DNA from: Actinobacillus lignieresii
GTDB lineage: Bacteria; Pseudomonadota; Gammaproteobacteria; Enterobacterales; Pasteurellaceae
Length of the DNA: 64,000 nucleotides
NCBI RefSeq assembly: GCF_900444945.1
Contig: NZ_UFRM01000001.1
Span: 72,501-136,500 of the forward strand
Direction: 5' to 3'
The notes below the pieces were generated by a model, which was given only the letters and a program-made list of their open reading frames with translations, searched no databases and was not told the origin of the DNA. Position numbers and translations under genes: made by a program. The stretch's first letter is position 1; every line of letters starts with the position of its first letter. Below are positions 1 through 11,489 of the stretch, in pieces.

Positions 1-2113
<2,113 letters not shown>

Positions 2114-2217
2114 ATACAACGCTCAAGTGTTTTTGAGCGCTACACTCAGTAGCAGCTTGTTTCGAATTTAAGAAGAAAGAACAAAGACAAAGAAGACAAA
2201 AGACATCAACAGAATAT

Positions 2218-2333
2218 TCTGGCGACCAGAGTGCTGTGGCTCTACCTGAATCCATTCCGAACTCAGAAGTAAAACGCAGTAACGCCGATGGTAGTGTGGG
2301 GTTTCCCCATGTGAGAGTAGGGCATCGCCGGAT
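2218..2333 (+). rRNA. rrf: 5S ribosomal RNA
   Basis: A 5S rRNA lies about 105 bases after the 23S end. Its start (TCTGGCGACCAGAG) and end (GCATCGCCGGAT) can pair to form helix I, and the centre contains the conserved CCGAACTCAGAAGTAAAACG and GCCGATGGTAGTGTGGGG blocks. The length of about 116 bases fits the family. No tRNA gene was seen between 23S and 5S or after 5S. Confidence 0.96.
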
Positions 2334-2365
2334 TGAATTTAGCGCGAAAGCGAAAACGAAGCAAG

Positions 2366-2407
2366 AAACCCTGTGGTTGGCGATAACTACGGGGTTTTGG
2401 CTTTTTT
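2366..2407 (+). terminator. rRNA operon terminator
   Basis: An imperfect hairpin (ACCCTGTGGTT pairing with AACTACGGGGT, with G-U pairs) is followed by a T-rich tail ending in TTTTTT. It lies 33 bases after the 5S gene, where the rRNA operon should stop. Confidence 0.8.
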
Positions 2408-2443
2408 ACAACAGACAATAGTGTTGTTTTATCCTCAGCCTTA

Positions 2444-2473
2444 TTCTCATCCTCAAGCTCAGTCTCAACCTCA
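2444..2473 (+). repeat. Degenerate hexamer repeat, five NNCTCA units
   Basis: Five consecutive 6-base units each end in CTCA (ttCTCA, tcCTCA, agCTCA, gtCTCA, acCTCA). They sit in a pyrimidine-rich stretch (2425-2515) between the rRNA operon and the transporter genes. No function is evident. The rest of the 2408-2729 gap holds one uptake-signal-like element near 2556-2575 and the promoter region of the next gene. Confidence 0.5.
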
Positions 2474-2655
2474 CTTTTATCTTTATTCAGCTTCTCCTTT
2501 CTTTTTTCCTTTTCGCTGATTCAAACAGCCCCAACTAGGGTATTTGTAAAACAACAAGGGAATTTGACCGCTTGTTCGGGAAATATTAAAAAATTTATCT
2601 CGGATAAGAATATAGAAGGTTTTAGCGTTTTTTATAATTACCTTACGATTGAACG

Positions 2656-2683
2656 TTGCAATATGAAATAGGGCTGATAATAT
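2656..2683 (+). promoter_or_regulatory. Candidate promoter of first binding-protein gene
   Basis: A TTGCAA -35 element (2656-2661) and a TAATAT -10 element (2678-2683) are separated by 16 bases, about 46 bases upstream of the start codon at 2730. This was judged by eye only, and other hexamers in this AT-rich stretch are possible. Confidence 0.4.
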
Positions 2684-2729
2684 GTAAATTATTCAAAAAA
2701 TAATTTATAGCACAACATCAGGGTATTTC

Positions 2730-4325
2730 ATGCAAAAATTTTTCTCTTTATCAGCGTTTACGTTGTTACTTTTCTCTAATTCGGCACTCGCTGCACCTAA
2801 AACATTTACTTATTGTATTGAATCTTCGCCTACTTTTTTAAATCCACAAATCGGTACAGACGGGGCGACTTTAGATCTGGCGCAAGCGTTATATAACCGT
2901 TTGGTTGACTTTGAACCAGGGACGACGAATCTGGTTCCTTCATTAGCTGAAAAATGGGATATTTCTGTGGATGGTAAAACCTATACCTTTTATTTACGTA
3001 AAGGGGTTAAGTTTCATAAGAATAAAGAATTTACTCCTTCTCGTCATTTCAATGCTGATGATGTGTTGTTTGTCTTTAATCGCCAATTAAATAAATATAA
3101 TTATTTCCATAATGTTTCAGGTGGAAACTATGAGTTTTTCTTAGGTATGGATATGCCTAATATCATAGAAAAAGTCGAAAAAGTGGATACTTATGTAGTC
3201 AAATTCCACTTAAAAGTGCCGAATTCGCCGTTTTTAGCTAATCTTGCGATGGATTTTGCCTCGATTTCCTCTTCGGAATATGCCGACCAAATGTTAAAAG
3301 CCGGTACGCCGGAGAAAGTGGATACCGCACCGATTGGTACCGGGCCGTTTGAGTTTGCCGGTTTACAGAAAGATGCTTATGTGCGTTTTAAAGCATTTGA
3401 TGATTATTGGCAGGGTAGAGCAAAATTAGACCGCTTAGTCTTTAGCGTTACGCCGGATGCTACGGTTCGTTATGCCAAATTGCAGAAAAATGAATGTCAG
3501 GCAATGCCTTATCCGAATCCAGCGGATATTGCTCAGATGAAAGCAGATACTAATTTACAGGTATTGGAAAAATCAGGGCTGAATATCGGCTATATTACCT
3601 TTAATTTAGATAAGAAGCCGTTGGATAATCAAAAAGTTCGTCAAGCTCTAAATTATGCGGTAAACAAACAGGCGATTTTAGAATCGGTGTACCAAGGTAC
3701 TGGTTCTATTGCTAAAAATCCGATGCCACCGACAATTTGGGGCTATAACGATGAGGTTCAGGATTATGAATATAATCCGGAGAAAGCGAAAGCATTATTA
3801 AAAGAAGCTGGCTTGGAAAACGGTTTTGAAACGGAATTATGGGCAATGCCAGTTTCTCGCCCGTATAATCCGAATGCACGTCGTATGGCTGAAATGGTTC
3901 AAGAGGATTGGAAGCAAATCGGGGTGAATGCCAAAATTGTTAGTTTTGAATGGGGAGAATACCTCAAGCGAATGGAACAAGGCGAACATTCAACCGGTAT
4001 GATGGGCTGGACTGGCGATAACGGTGATCCGGATAATTTCTTAAATACTTTATTAAGTTGTAATGCGGTCAAACAAGGCTCAAATTATGCACATTTCTGT
4101 GATAAATCTTACAATGATTTAGTTACGCAAGCAGCGCAAGAGCCAGATAAGGTAAAGCGAGAAGCACTTTATAAACAGGCTCAAGTAATTTTTAAACAGC
4201 AAGCGCCTTGGTTGCCGATTGCACATTCAACAACTTATTTCCCGATGCGTAAAGAAGTAACAGGCTATACGGTTAGTCCTTTCTTATCGCATAACTTCTA
4301 TCGAGTGGAGTTAGGAAATAATTAA
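2730..4325 (+). CDS. Periplasmic peptide/haem-binding protein (DppA/HbpA family), copy 1
   Basis: This is a 531-residue extracellular solute-binding protein of family 5, the ligand-capturing part of a peptide ABC transporter. Residues 1-21 are a signal peptide ending in a typical SALA/APK cleavage site. There is no lipobox cysteine, unlike the Haemophilus HbpA lipoprotein. The mature protein begins with PKTFTYCIESSPTFLNPQ, the usual start of DppA-like proteins, and the length fits the family. It is followed by a close paralog and by dppB, dppC, dppD and dppF on the same strand. In this family DppA binds dipeptides, while HbpA-type members have been linked to haem and glutathione. The sequence alone does not decide which ligand is used here. 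Confidence 0.9.
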   Translation: MQKFFSLSAFTLLLFSNSALAAPKTFTYCIESSPTFLNPQIGTDGATLDLAQALYNRLVDFEPGTTNLVPSLAEKWDISVDGKTYTFYLRKGVKFHKNKEFTPSRHFNADDVLFVFNRQLNKYNYFHNVSGGNYEFFLGMDMPNIIEKVEKVDTYVVKFHLKVPNSPFLANLAMDFASISSSEYADQMLKAGTPEKVDTAPIGTGPFEFAGLQKDAYVRFKAFDDYWQGRAKLDRLVFSVTPDATVRYAKLQKNECQAMPYPNPADIAQMKADTNLQVLEKSGLNIGYITFNLDKKPLDNQKVRQALNYAVNKQAILESVYQGTGSIAKNPMPPTIWGYNDEVQDYEYNPEKAKALLKEAGLENGFETELWAMPVSRPYNPNARRMAEMVQEDWKQIGVNAKIVSFEWGEYLKRMEQGEHSTGMMGWTGDNGDPDNFLNTLLSCNAVKQGSNYAHFCDKSYNDLVTQAAQEPDKVKREALYKQAQVIFKQQAPWLPIAHSTTYFPMRKEVTGYTVSPFLSHNFYRVELGNN

Positions 4326-4345
4326 TAGATTGTAGTAAATGTGAT

Positions 4346-4399
4346 AAGCGGTCTAAATTTTGCGGAAATTTGCAAATTTTCGTTGAATTTAGACCGCTT
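4346..4399. terminator. Facing uptake-signal pair, likely terminator
   Basis: A perfect 14-bp inverted repeat (AAGCGGTCTAAATT at 4346-4359 against AATTTAGACCGCTT at 4386-4399) is followed by a T run. The arms are uptake-signal cores in opposite orientation. The hairpin lies between the two binding-protein genes, so it could end or attenuate transcription from the first one. Confidence 0.7.
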
Positions 4400-4489
4400 T
4401 TTACTGAAAAAGTATTGAACTTCATCGAAAAACTTGTATATTCGATTAATTCATAAAAATAAAAAACAAACACAACATTGGAGCATTCG

Positions 4490-6091
4490 ATGAAAAAACT
4501 CACCAAACTCTCTTTATTGCCATTGGCAATTGCCGCCTCGAGTTCGGCCTTTGCGGCACCTAAAACATTCGTTTATTGTTTAGAAGCCTCACCTACTTAC
4601 TTAAATCCTCAATTCGCAACAGATGGTGGTACGCTTGATGCGACCAGCCAAACGATTTTTAACCGCTTAGTAGATTTCGCTAAGGGAGAAACTTCAGTTG
4701 TGCCTTCTTTAGCGGAAAAATGGGATGTGTCAGAAGACGGTAAAAGTTATACCTTTTATTTACGTAAAGGGGTGAAATTCCATTCAACTAAAGATTTTAA
4801 ACCAAGCCGTGATTTTAATGCGGACGATGTAGTGTTCTCATTCAATCGTCAATTAGATCCGAATCACCCTTTCCATAAGGTATCCGGTGGTAACTATGAA
4901 TATTTTATCGGTATGGATATGGGCAACATTATTCAAAATGTTGAGAAAGTGGATGATTATACGGTTAAAATTAATCTAAAAGTACCGAATGCACCATTCT
5001 TAGCGAATATTGCAATGGACTTTGCTTCGATTTTCTCTGCGGAATATGCGGATAAATTATTAAAAGCGGGTACGCCTGAAAAATTAGATCAAAATCCGGT
5101 CGGTACAGGCCCATTCCAATTTGTTGATTACCAAAAAGATTCTCAGATTCGTTACAAAGGCTTTGATCAATATTGGGAAGGTAAACCGGCGATTGACCGT
5201 TTAGTTTTTGCGATTACGCCGGATGCATCGGTGCGTATGGCGAAATTACAAAAAGGTGAATGTCATGCAGCACCTTACCCGAATCCGGCTGATCTGGAGG
5301 CATTGAAAAAAGATCCGAATATCAATTTAATGACCAAACCGGGTTTAAATATCGGCTATTTACATTTCAATACGCAGAAAAAACCGTTTGATGATGTGAA
5401 AGTGCGTCAAGCGTTAAACTATGCGATTAATAAAGATGCGATTATTCAGTCTGTTTATCAAGGTTCCGGCGAAAAAGCGAAAAATCCGATTCCACCGACA
5501 ATGTGGAGTTATAACGATGAAGTGAAGGATTATGACTATGATCCGGAAAAAGCCAAAGCCTTGTTAAAAGAAGCCGGATTGGAAAAAGGTTTTGATACCG
5601 AAGTGTGGGCAATGCCGGTTTCTCGTCCGTATAACCCGAATGCACGCCGTATGGCGGAGCTTATCCAAGAAGATTGGAAAAAAGTGGGTGTGAATGCCAA
5701 AATTGTGAGTTACGAATGGGGTGAGTATCTCAATCGTATGCGTGATGGCGAACATACCACCGGTATGATGGGCTGGAACGGCGATAACGGTGATCCGGAT
5801 AATTTCCTGAATACTTTATTAAGTTGTGCGGCAGTAAAACAAGGTTCTAACTATGCAAAATTCTGTCATAAAGATTTTGATAAGTTAATGACCGATGCGG
5901 TTCAAACAACTGATAAAGCAAAACGTACCGAGCTTTATAAACAAGCGCAAGTACTTTTCAAAGAACAAGCACCATGGGTAACCATTGCTCACTCAACCAC
6001 TTATTTCCCGGTTCGTAAGGAAGTAAAAGGTTATGTGATCAGCCCATTTAGCTTACATAATTTCTACGGTGTTGATTTAGAGGCAAAATAA
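4490..6091 (+). CDS. dppA: Periplasmic peptide/haem-binding protein (DppA/HbpA family), copy 2
   Basis: This 533-residue family 5 solute-binding protein is clearly a paralog of the preceding gene, matching it along nearly its full length by eye. The start at 4490 was chosen because GGAG lies seven bases upstream (4480-4483) and it gives a clean signal peptide (MKKLTKLSLLPLAIAASSSAFA, cleavage after residue 22). As in copy 1, no lipobox is present. Its position directly before dppB makes it the likely dedicated binding protein of the transporter. The paralog pair suggests two ligand specificities feeding one permease, which is inference. Confidence 0.9.
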   Translation: MKKLTKLSLLPLAIAASSSAFAAPKTFVYCLEASPTYLNPQFATDGGTLDATSQTIFNRLVDFAKGETSVVPSLAEKWDVSEDGKSYTFYLRKGVKFHSTKDFKPSRDFNADDVVFSFNRQLDPNHPFHKVSGGNYEYFIGMDMGNIIQNVEKVDDYTVKINLKVPNAPFLANIAMDFASIFSAEYADKLLKAGTPEKLDQNPVGTGPFQFVDYQKDSQIRYKGFDQYWEGKPAIDRLVFAITPDASVRMAKLQKGECHAAPYPNPADLEALKKDPNINLMTKPGLNIGYLHFNTQKKPFDDVKVRQALNYAINKDAIIQSVYQGSGEKAKNPIPPTMWSYNDEVKDYDYDPEKAKALLKEAGLEKGFDTEVWAMPVSRPYNPNARRMAELIQEDWKKVGVNAKIVSYEWGEYLNRMRDGEHTTGMMGWNGDNGDPDNFLNTLLSCAAVKQGSNYAKFCHKDFDKLMTDAVQTTDKAKRTELYKQAQVLFKEQAPWVTIAHSTTYFPVRKEVKGYVISPFSLHNFYGVDLEAK

Positions 6092-6110
6092 GTTCTCTTA
6101 TTAACCATTG

Positions 6111-6184
6111 AAAAGCACGGCAGAGAGTTATCGGCTATTTGTAAAAAATTCGCTGAATTTTACCGCTTAATGCCGTGTTTTTCA
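6111..6184 (+). terminator. Hairpin between dppA and dppB
   Basis: GCACGGCA at about 6115-6122 pairs with TGCCGTGT at 6170-6177, before a run of T. The loop is long and holds uptake-signal-like sequence (TACCGCTT). It may act as a partial terminator that lowers permease expression relative to the abundant binding protein. Confidence 0.5.
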
Positions 6185-6217
6185 TATTTTCCGTGGTTCA
6201 AATAACGAGTATACCTA

Positions 6218-7222
6218 ATGTTTTCATTTATTCTTAAACGTCTTTTGATGGTTATCCCAACCTTTTTGGCGATAACGTTAATTACTTTTGCCTTAGTGCA
6301 TTTAATTCCGGGCGATCCGATTGAAATTCGGATGGGGGAACGAGGTCTAGATCCGGCAGTTCACGCTCAGATGATGGCTCAGCTCGGCTTAGATTTACCC
6401 TTACCTGAACAATATTTTAATTATATTAAGGGAATCTTTCAGGGCGATCTCGGCAATTCATTCCGTAATAATGAACCGGTGTTAAAAGAGTTTTTCACAC
6501 TGTTTCCGGCAACGGTTGAATTAGCCTTCTTTGCGTTGTTATGGTCGCTGATATTTGGGATTTTCCTTGGTGTAATTGCTGCGGTGAAGAAAGATTCGTG
6601 GATTTCACATACAGTAACCACTTTATCTTTAACCGGTTATTCGATGCCGATTTTCTGGTGGGGCTTAATCTTAATTCTCTATTTTTCCACACCGTTAGGC
6701 TTACCGGCTTCCGGACGTTTACCTTCCGAATATTGGATTGAAGCGGAAACCGGCTTTATGTTGTATGACACTTGGGTTTCAGATGAGCCGGGAGCATTTA
6801 TTGCCGCAATTAAATCGCTAATTTTACCTTCGATCGTGTTAGGTACTATTCCGTTGGCGGTGGTAACTCGTATGACTCGTTCTTCAATGCTGGAAGTGTT
6901 AGGCGAAGATTATATTCGTACCGCAAAAGCGAAAGGTTTGAATACCACTCGCATTGTGATTGTCCATGCGTTACGTAATGCCTTGATTCCGGTGGTTACT
7001 GTAGTGGGACTGATTGTGGGGCAGTTACTTTCTGGGGCGGTACTTACAGAAAATATTTTCTCGTGGCCGGGTATTGGTAAATGGATTATCGATGCGATTA
7101 ATGCTCGTGACTATCCGGTTTTACAAGGTTCAGTACTAATTATTGCGACGATTATTATTTTAGTGAACTTAACCGTTGATTTAATTTATGGTGTTGTTAA
7201 CCCAAGAATTCGCCATAACTAA
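6218..7222 (+). CDS. dppB: Dipeptide ABC transporter permease DppB
   Basis: This 334-residue inner-membrane permease starts with the characteristic MFSFILKRLLMVIPTFLAIT segment and has about six hydrophobic segments. The binding-protein-dependent transport loop near residues 225-245 (RTAKAKGLNTTRIVIVHALR) is the EAA motif that contacts the ATPase subunits. Length matches Haemophilus and E. coli DppB. It works with DppC in the membrane and DppD/DppF in the cytoplasm to import peptides delivered by the binding proteins. Confidence 0.93.
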   Translation: MFSFILKRLLMVIPTFLAITLITFALVHLIPGDPIEIRMGERGLDPAVHAQMMAQLGLDLPLPEQYFNYIKGIFQGDLGNSFRNNEPVLKEFFTLFPATVELAFFALLWSLIFGIFLGVIAAVKKDSWISHTVTTLSLTGYSMPIFWWGLILILYFSTPLGLPASGRLPSEYWIEAETGFMLYDTWVSDEPGAFIAAIKSLILPSIVLGTIPLAVVTRMTRSSMLEVLGEDYIRTAKAKGLNTTRIVIVHALRNALIPVVTVVGLIVGQLLSGAVLTENIFSWPGIGKWIIDAINARDYPVLQGSVLIIATIIILVNLTVDLIYGVVNPRIRHN

Positions 7223-7299
7223 GTTTATTTTCCGGCTTTTACAAGCGGTTAAATTTACGCAAAATTTTGCAAAATGATTTGAATGGAGTGAGATACATA

Positions 7300-8190
7300 A
7301 TGTCTTCAACAACCCTTTCGGCACCGGCTCCGAAGACACCCTTACAAGAGTTTTGGTATTACTTTTGCCAAAATCGTGGTGCGGTTATCGGGCTTGCCTT
7401 TATTGCTTTTGTCTTTTTTGCTGCAGTATTTGCAGGTTGGGTCGCACCTTTTGACCCGATTGAGTAAAACCGTAGTGCCTTATTACTGCCTCCGGCGTGG
7501 ATGGAGGGCGGTAATTCCGCTTATCTGCTAGGAACCGATGATATTGGGCGTGATATTCTTTCTCGTATTATTTACGGTGCACGCTTATCTGTGTTTATCG
7601 GTTTAGTGATTGTTGTCTTATCATGCGTATTCGGCGTGATTTTAGGCTTACTTGCCGGTTATTACGGCGGCGTGATTGATATCGTGATTATGCGTTTTGT
7701 CGATATTATGTTGGCAATTCCGAGCCTACTTCTCACCATTGGTGTGGTTACGATTTTAGGCCCTTCTTTGATTAATGCGGCGATTGCGATTGCGATTGTT
7801 TCGATTCCAAGCTATGTGCGTTTAACTCGTGCTTCGGTGATGAGCGAAAAAAATCGTGATTATGTAGTCGCGAGCCGGGTTGCCGGTGCCGGTGTATTAC
7901 GTTTAATGTTTATTGTGATTTTACCGAACTGTCTGGCACCGTTAATCGTACAAATGACGATGGGGATTTCCAATGCGATTTTAGAACTTGCCGCACTTGG
8001 CTTCTTAGGAATAGGTGCGCAGCCGCCGACACCGGAATTAGGTACAATGTTGGCGGAATCTCGTGGCTTTATGCAATCGGCGAACTGGTTGGTAACCATT
8101 CCGGGGCTTGCGATTTTATCGCTTGTATTAGCGTTTAACTTAATGGGTGACGGCTTACGTGATGCGCTCGATCCGAAACTGAAACAATAA
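7300..8190 (+). pseudogene. dppC: dppC permease gene interrupted by an in-frame stop codon
   Basis: The reading frame starts at 7300 (GGAGTG ribosome site at 7285-7290) and encodes a 296-codon DppC-type permease. Codon 56 is TAA (7465-7467), splitting it into 55 codons and a downstream part that continues in the same frame. In relatives this position sits in a PFDPIEQNRSALLLPPAW-like context, so CAA (Gln) changed to TAA by one base is the likely event. The downstream part has the remaining membrane segments and the permease loop. An ATG at 7501 lies in the same frame without a good ribosome site. Flanking dppB, dppD and dppF are intact, so this is either a recent nonsense mutation or a sequencing error. 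Confidence 0.88.
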
Positions 8191-8200
8191 GGAGAGCAAG

Positions 8201-9187
8201 ATGGCTTTATTAACGGTAGATCAGCTTTCTGTCCATTTCGGTGATGAGAAAGCGCCCTTCAAAGCGGTAGATCGTATTAGTTATACGATAAACGAAGGCG
8301 AAGTGTTAGGCATTGTCGGTGAATCCGGATCGGGTAAGTCGGTTAGCTCGTTAGCGATTATGGGCTTAATTGACTTCCCCGGTCGTGTGACGGCAAACTC
8401 GCTTGAGTTTAACGGCAATAATTTATTAGCGTTAAAACCGAAAGAAAAGCAAAAAATTGTCGGTGCGGACGTGTCGATGATTTTCCAAGATGCGATGACC
8501 AGTCTTAACCCAAGTTATACGGTCGGGTTCCAAATTATGGAAGCGTTGAAGGTGCATCAAGGCGGCTCAAAAGCGACTCGCCGTGAACGTGCGATTGAAT
8601 TATTAACTATGGTGGGGATTCCAGATCCGCAATCTCGTTTAGAGGTGTATCCGCATCAGCTTTCGGGCGGTATGAGCCAGCGTGTGATGATCGCAATGGC
8701 GATTGCGTGTAATCCGAAATTATTAATTGCGGATGAACCGACTACCGCATTAGACGTAACGATTCAAGCTCAAATTATTGATTTATTGTTGGAATTACAA
8801 CGTAAAGAAAATATGGCGTTGATTCTGATTACCCACGATTTAGCATTGGTTGCGGAATCGGCACATCGCATTATCGTGATGTATGCAGGGCAAGTGGTAG
8901 AAGAGGGCAAAGCGGAATTAATCTTTAAAGCACCGCTTCACCCCTATACGCAAGCCTTACTTAAAGCGTTGCCTGAATTTGCCGAAGGTAAATCTCGTTT
9001 GCAATCGCTGCCCGGTGTGGTTCCCGGCAAATATGACCGACCGCAAGGCTGTTTGCTGAATCCTCGTTGCCCGTATGCAACGGATAAATGTCGTGCCAGC
9101 GAGCCTGAATTACGAGTTTTAAACGGTCGCCAAGTAAAATGCCATTTTCCATTAAATGAAAATGGCGTGCCAACTACCCAACAATAA
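8201..9187 (+). CDS. dppD: Dipeptide ABC transporter ATPase DppD
   Basis: This is a 328-residue ABC ATPase. Walker A is GESGSGKS (about residues 41-48), the signature is LSGGMSQR, Walker B is LLIADEPT, and the H-loop follows in LILITHD. The C-terminal oligopeptide-transporter extension contains the cysteine cluster [14 protein letters not shown], which in related proteins can carry an iron-sulfur cluster. The start has an AGGAGAG ribosome site 10 bases after dppC. It pairs with DppF as the motor of the importer. Confidence 0.95.
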   Translation: MALLTVDQLSVHFGDEKAPFKAVDRISYTINEGEVLGIVGESGSGKSVSSLAIMGLIDFPGRVTANSLEFNGNNLLALKPKEKQKIVGADVSMIFQDAMTSLNPSYTVGFQIMEALKVHQGGSKATRRERAIELLTMVGIPDPQSRLEVYPHQLSGGMSQRVMIAMAIACNPKLLIADEPTTALDVTIQAQIIDLLLELQRKENMALILITHDLALVAESAHRIIVMYAGQVVEEGKAELIFKAPLHPYTQALLKALPEFAEGKSRLQSLPGVVPGKYDRPQGCLLNPRCPYATDKCRASEPELRVLNGRQVKCHFPLNENGVPTTQQ

Positions 9188-9199
9188 CGGAGAAGCGAA

Positions 9200-10189
9200 A
9201 TGACTGATTTGCAAAAAAATGAACAAAACGCACCGCTTCTTGATGCGAAAAATTTGAAAAAATATTATCCGGTTAAGCAAGGTTTGTTTGCTAAACCGAA
9301 AACGGTTAAAGCGGTAGACGGTGTGTCATTCCAATTGGAACGAGGCAAAACATTGGCAGTGGTTGGAGAGTCCGGTTGTGGTAAATCAACCTTGGGGCGA
9401 ATGCTCACGATGATTGAAAATCCAACTGAAGGTGAGTTGTTTTATAAAGGGCAGAATTTCTTAATCAATGATAAAGAAACCGCCGCATTACGCCGTAAAA
9501 AAATTCAGATTGTGTTCCAAAACCCTTATAGTTCGCTGAATCCACGTAAAAAAGTGGGCAGCATTTTAGAAGAACCGTTATTAATTAATACTGATTTATT
9601 GGCAGCAGAGCGTAAAGCGAAAGTATTGGAAATGATGGGCAAAGTCGGTTTAAAACCTGAGTTTTATGACCGCTATCCGCATATGTTTTCTGGAGGACAA
9701 CGCCAGCGTATTGCGATTGCTCGTGGCTTAATGCTCAACCCTGATGTGGTGGTGGCGGATGAGCCGGTTTCGGCATTGGACGTATCGGTGAGGGCACAGG
9801 TGCTTAATTTGATGATGGATCTGCAAGACGATATGGGGTTGTCTTATGTTTTCATTTCGCATGATTTATCGGTGGTTGAGCATATTGCCGATGAAGTGAT
9901 GGTGATGTACTTAGGGCGAGTGGTAGAGCAAGGCGAAACTAAAGCGATTTTCGGCAATCCTCGTCACCCGTACACCCAAGCATTACTTTCGGCGACACCC
10001 CGTTTAAATCCGGAACAACGTCGTGAGCGGATTAAATTAACCGGCGAATTACCCAGCCCGTTAAATCCGCCGAAAGGTTGTGCGTTCCACGCTCGTTGTC
10101 GTTTGGCAACCGAAAAATGCAAAGCGGAACAGCCGCAACTAAAAAGCTACGAAAACGGCACAAAAATCGCTTGTTTTATGGTGGACTAG
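9200..10189 (+). CDS. dppF: Dipeptide ABC transporter ATPase DppF
   Basis: This is a 329-residue ABC ATPase with Walker A GESGCGKS, signature SGGQRQR, Walker B VVVADEPVS and H-loop YVFISHDLS. The C-terminal extension has the family cysteine pattern (CAFHARCRLATEKC). It starts 12 bases after dppD with a GGAG ribosome site and is the last gene of the operon. It is the second nucleotide-binding subunit of the transporter. Confidence 0.95.
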   Translation: MTDLQKNEQNAPLLDAKNLKKYYPVKQGLFAKPKTVKAVDGVSFQLERGKTLAVVGESGCGKSTLGRMLTMIENPTEGELFYKGQNFLINDKETAALRRKKIQIVFQNPYSSLNPRKKVGSILEEPLLINTDLLAAERKAKVLEMMGKVGLKPEFYDRYPHMFSGGQRQRIAIARGLMLNPDVVVADEPVSALDVSVRAQVLNLMMDLQDDMGLSYVFISHDLSVVEHIADEVMVMYLGRVVEQGETKAIFGNPRHPYTQALLSATPRLNPEQRRERIKLTGELPSPLNPPKGCAFHARCRLATEKCKAEQPQLKSYENGTKIACFMVD

Positions 10190-10211
10190 TTTAGCCAGAA
10201 AGATAAATATT

Positions 10212-10276
10212 AACCACGGAACACACGGATTACTCGGAAATTATCTTATGTGATCATTGTATTTCGTGGTTTTTTA
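10212..10276 (+). terminator. Likely terminator of the dpp operon
   Basis: AACCACG (10212-10218) pairs with CGTGGTT (10265-10271), followed by a T-rich run. The loop is long (about 46 bases), so this is a weak prediction. It lies just after dppF. Confidence 0.45.
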
Positions 10277-10314
10277 TTTATAAGCAATAGATTTTCTAGT
10301 TTAGTTGAAAGCGG

Positions 10315-10725
10315 TTAGATATTTCTGAGTTTATCCGAATAAAGCACTAAGCAGAGAGCGATAACCATCAGTAAGATTGCACCGGCGAATAGAATCGTAT
10401 TCGTTGCACTTTCGTGATCGACAATAATCAGACGTAACATAGCGGTAATACCGGCGTAAATGAAGTAACGCAGCGGGAAGTGATAGCCGCTCTTAAAGTA
10501 TTGAGAGATTAAGCCGAGAAAACCGAAATAGAGGAAGAACATCACAATTTGTTCGGCTAAAGCGTAGGGAACGGTTGTTCCGCTGGTTAGAATCATCACG
10601 CATAGCCCGTAAGTCACTTTAACCAGAGCAATAATTAATACGACGGCGAGAATGATAAGTAATACGCTTAAAATATTACGTAATAATTTAGTGATAGTAT
10701 CGGGGAATTGTTCGGTAATTTTCAT
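10315..10725 (-). CDS. psiE: PsiE-family membrane protein
   Basis: This 136-residue protein has four hydrophobic segments, exactly the length of E. coli PsiE. It shares its central block (VMFFLYFGFLGLISQYFKSG followed by HFPLRYFIYAGITAMLRLIIVDHES). E. coli psiE is induced by phosphate starvation, but its biochemical role is unknown. The gene stands alone on the minus strand, with its start 267 bases from the hydrolase gene upstream of it transcriptionally. Confidence 0.85.
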   Translation of the reverse strand: MKITEQFPDTITKLLRNILSVLLIILAVVLIIALVKVTYGLCVMILTSGTTVPYALAEQIVMFFLYFGFLGLISQYFKSGYHFPLRYFIYAGITAMLRLIIVDHESATNTILFAGAILLMVIALCLVLYSDKLRNI

Positions 10726-10802
10726 TTTTTGTCCTTATTATAGAATTTAATTTATATTCTAAAATAATTAACGGACAATGGTAAAGCAAGAATCGGTAAC
10801 GG

Positions 10803-11435
10803 TTATAAAAGTTGTTTAATATTTTCGATGATATAGTCCACAATCGATTTTCCGGTATGCAATTTGTGTCTTAGCATACGTTGAGCGTCCGAATGGTGAA
10901 TATATAACTTTTCGTTGATGTCAGGCTCATCGCTAAGGAGCCATTGCCGACCTATTTGCGCCACAATATCAGAGAGATCCAAATCGTCATTTTCCGCTTG
11001 AATATTTATCCAAAAATCGGCAAGCGGCTTCGGTTCCGGATTTTTAAAAATATTTGACCCCATCCAAACCAGCGTACCTTCCCCAACCGGATCAAGTGTT
11101 GCAAGAATACGAACTCGGTAGCCTTTATCTTTTAGAATTCGCGCTAAATGCGTGGCATTCCAGCCGCCTAAACTGTGTCCGATAATGTAAATCAGATCTT
11201 GCGGCTGGATTTTGACTAAGACGTTTAACTCGATATCGCTTAAATAATAAACACGATTATAACTTAGAGAATGGAAATGAATATTAGCATGATGTGCTAA
11301 GTATTTTTTGACTTGGCGGGCTAATTTTTTTTGTGCAATCGTAATATTGTGCAGTGGCCCGACAAAGTAATAGGATTCAAGGTCGGCGGCTCCGCCAATA
11401 AAGAAAATATGAGCGTGTCGATGAAATACTTTCAT
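10803..11435 (-). CDS. Small alpha/beta-hydrolase, lipase-like
   Basis: This 210-residue protein has the nucleophile elbow GHSLGG (residues 86-91, Ser88) and a likely acid residue in TLDPVGEG (Asp115). Histidines near residues 180-190 could complete a catalytic triad. The start at 11435 was chosen because AGGAGG lies just upstream (complement of 11440-11445); a GTG 24 bases further up is less likely. No signal peptide is seen, so the enzyme should be cytoplasmic. The substrate is unknown, and esterase or lipase activity is inferred from the fold only. Confidence 0.7.
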   Translation of the reverse strand: MKVFHRHAHIFFIGGAADLESYYFVGPLHNITIAQKKLARQVKKYLAHHANIHFHSLSYNRVYYLSDIELNVLVKIQPQDLIYIIGHSLGGWNATHLARILKDKGYRVRILATLDPVGEGTLVWMGSNIFKNPEPKPLADFWINIQAENDDLDLSDIVAQIGRQWLLSDEPDINEKLYIHHSDAQRMLRHKLHTGKSIVDYIIENIKQLL

Positions 11436-11489
11436 TTTTCCTCCTTTCAGACTAAGCACAGGGCGTAAGCAAATACTTACGCCTTATTA

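Noticed and set aside
7501-8190. A separate complete permease gene starting at 7501
   Set aside because: It is in the same frame as the 55 codons before the stop, lacks the first membrane segment and has no convincing ribosome site. It is the rest of dppC.
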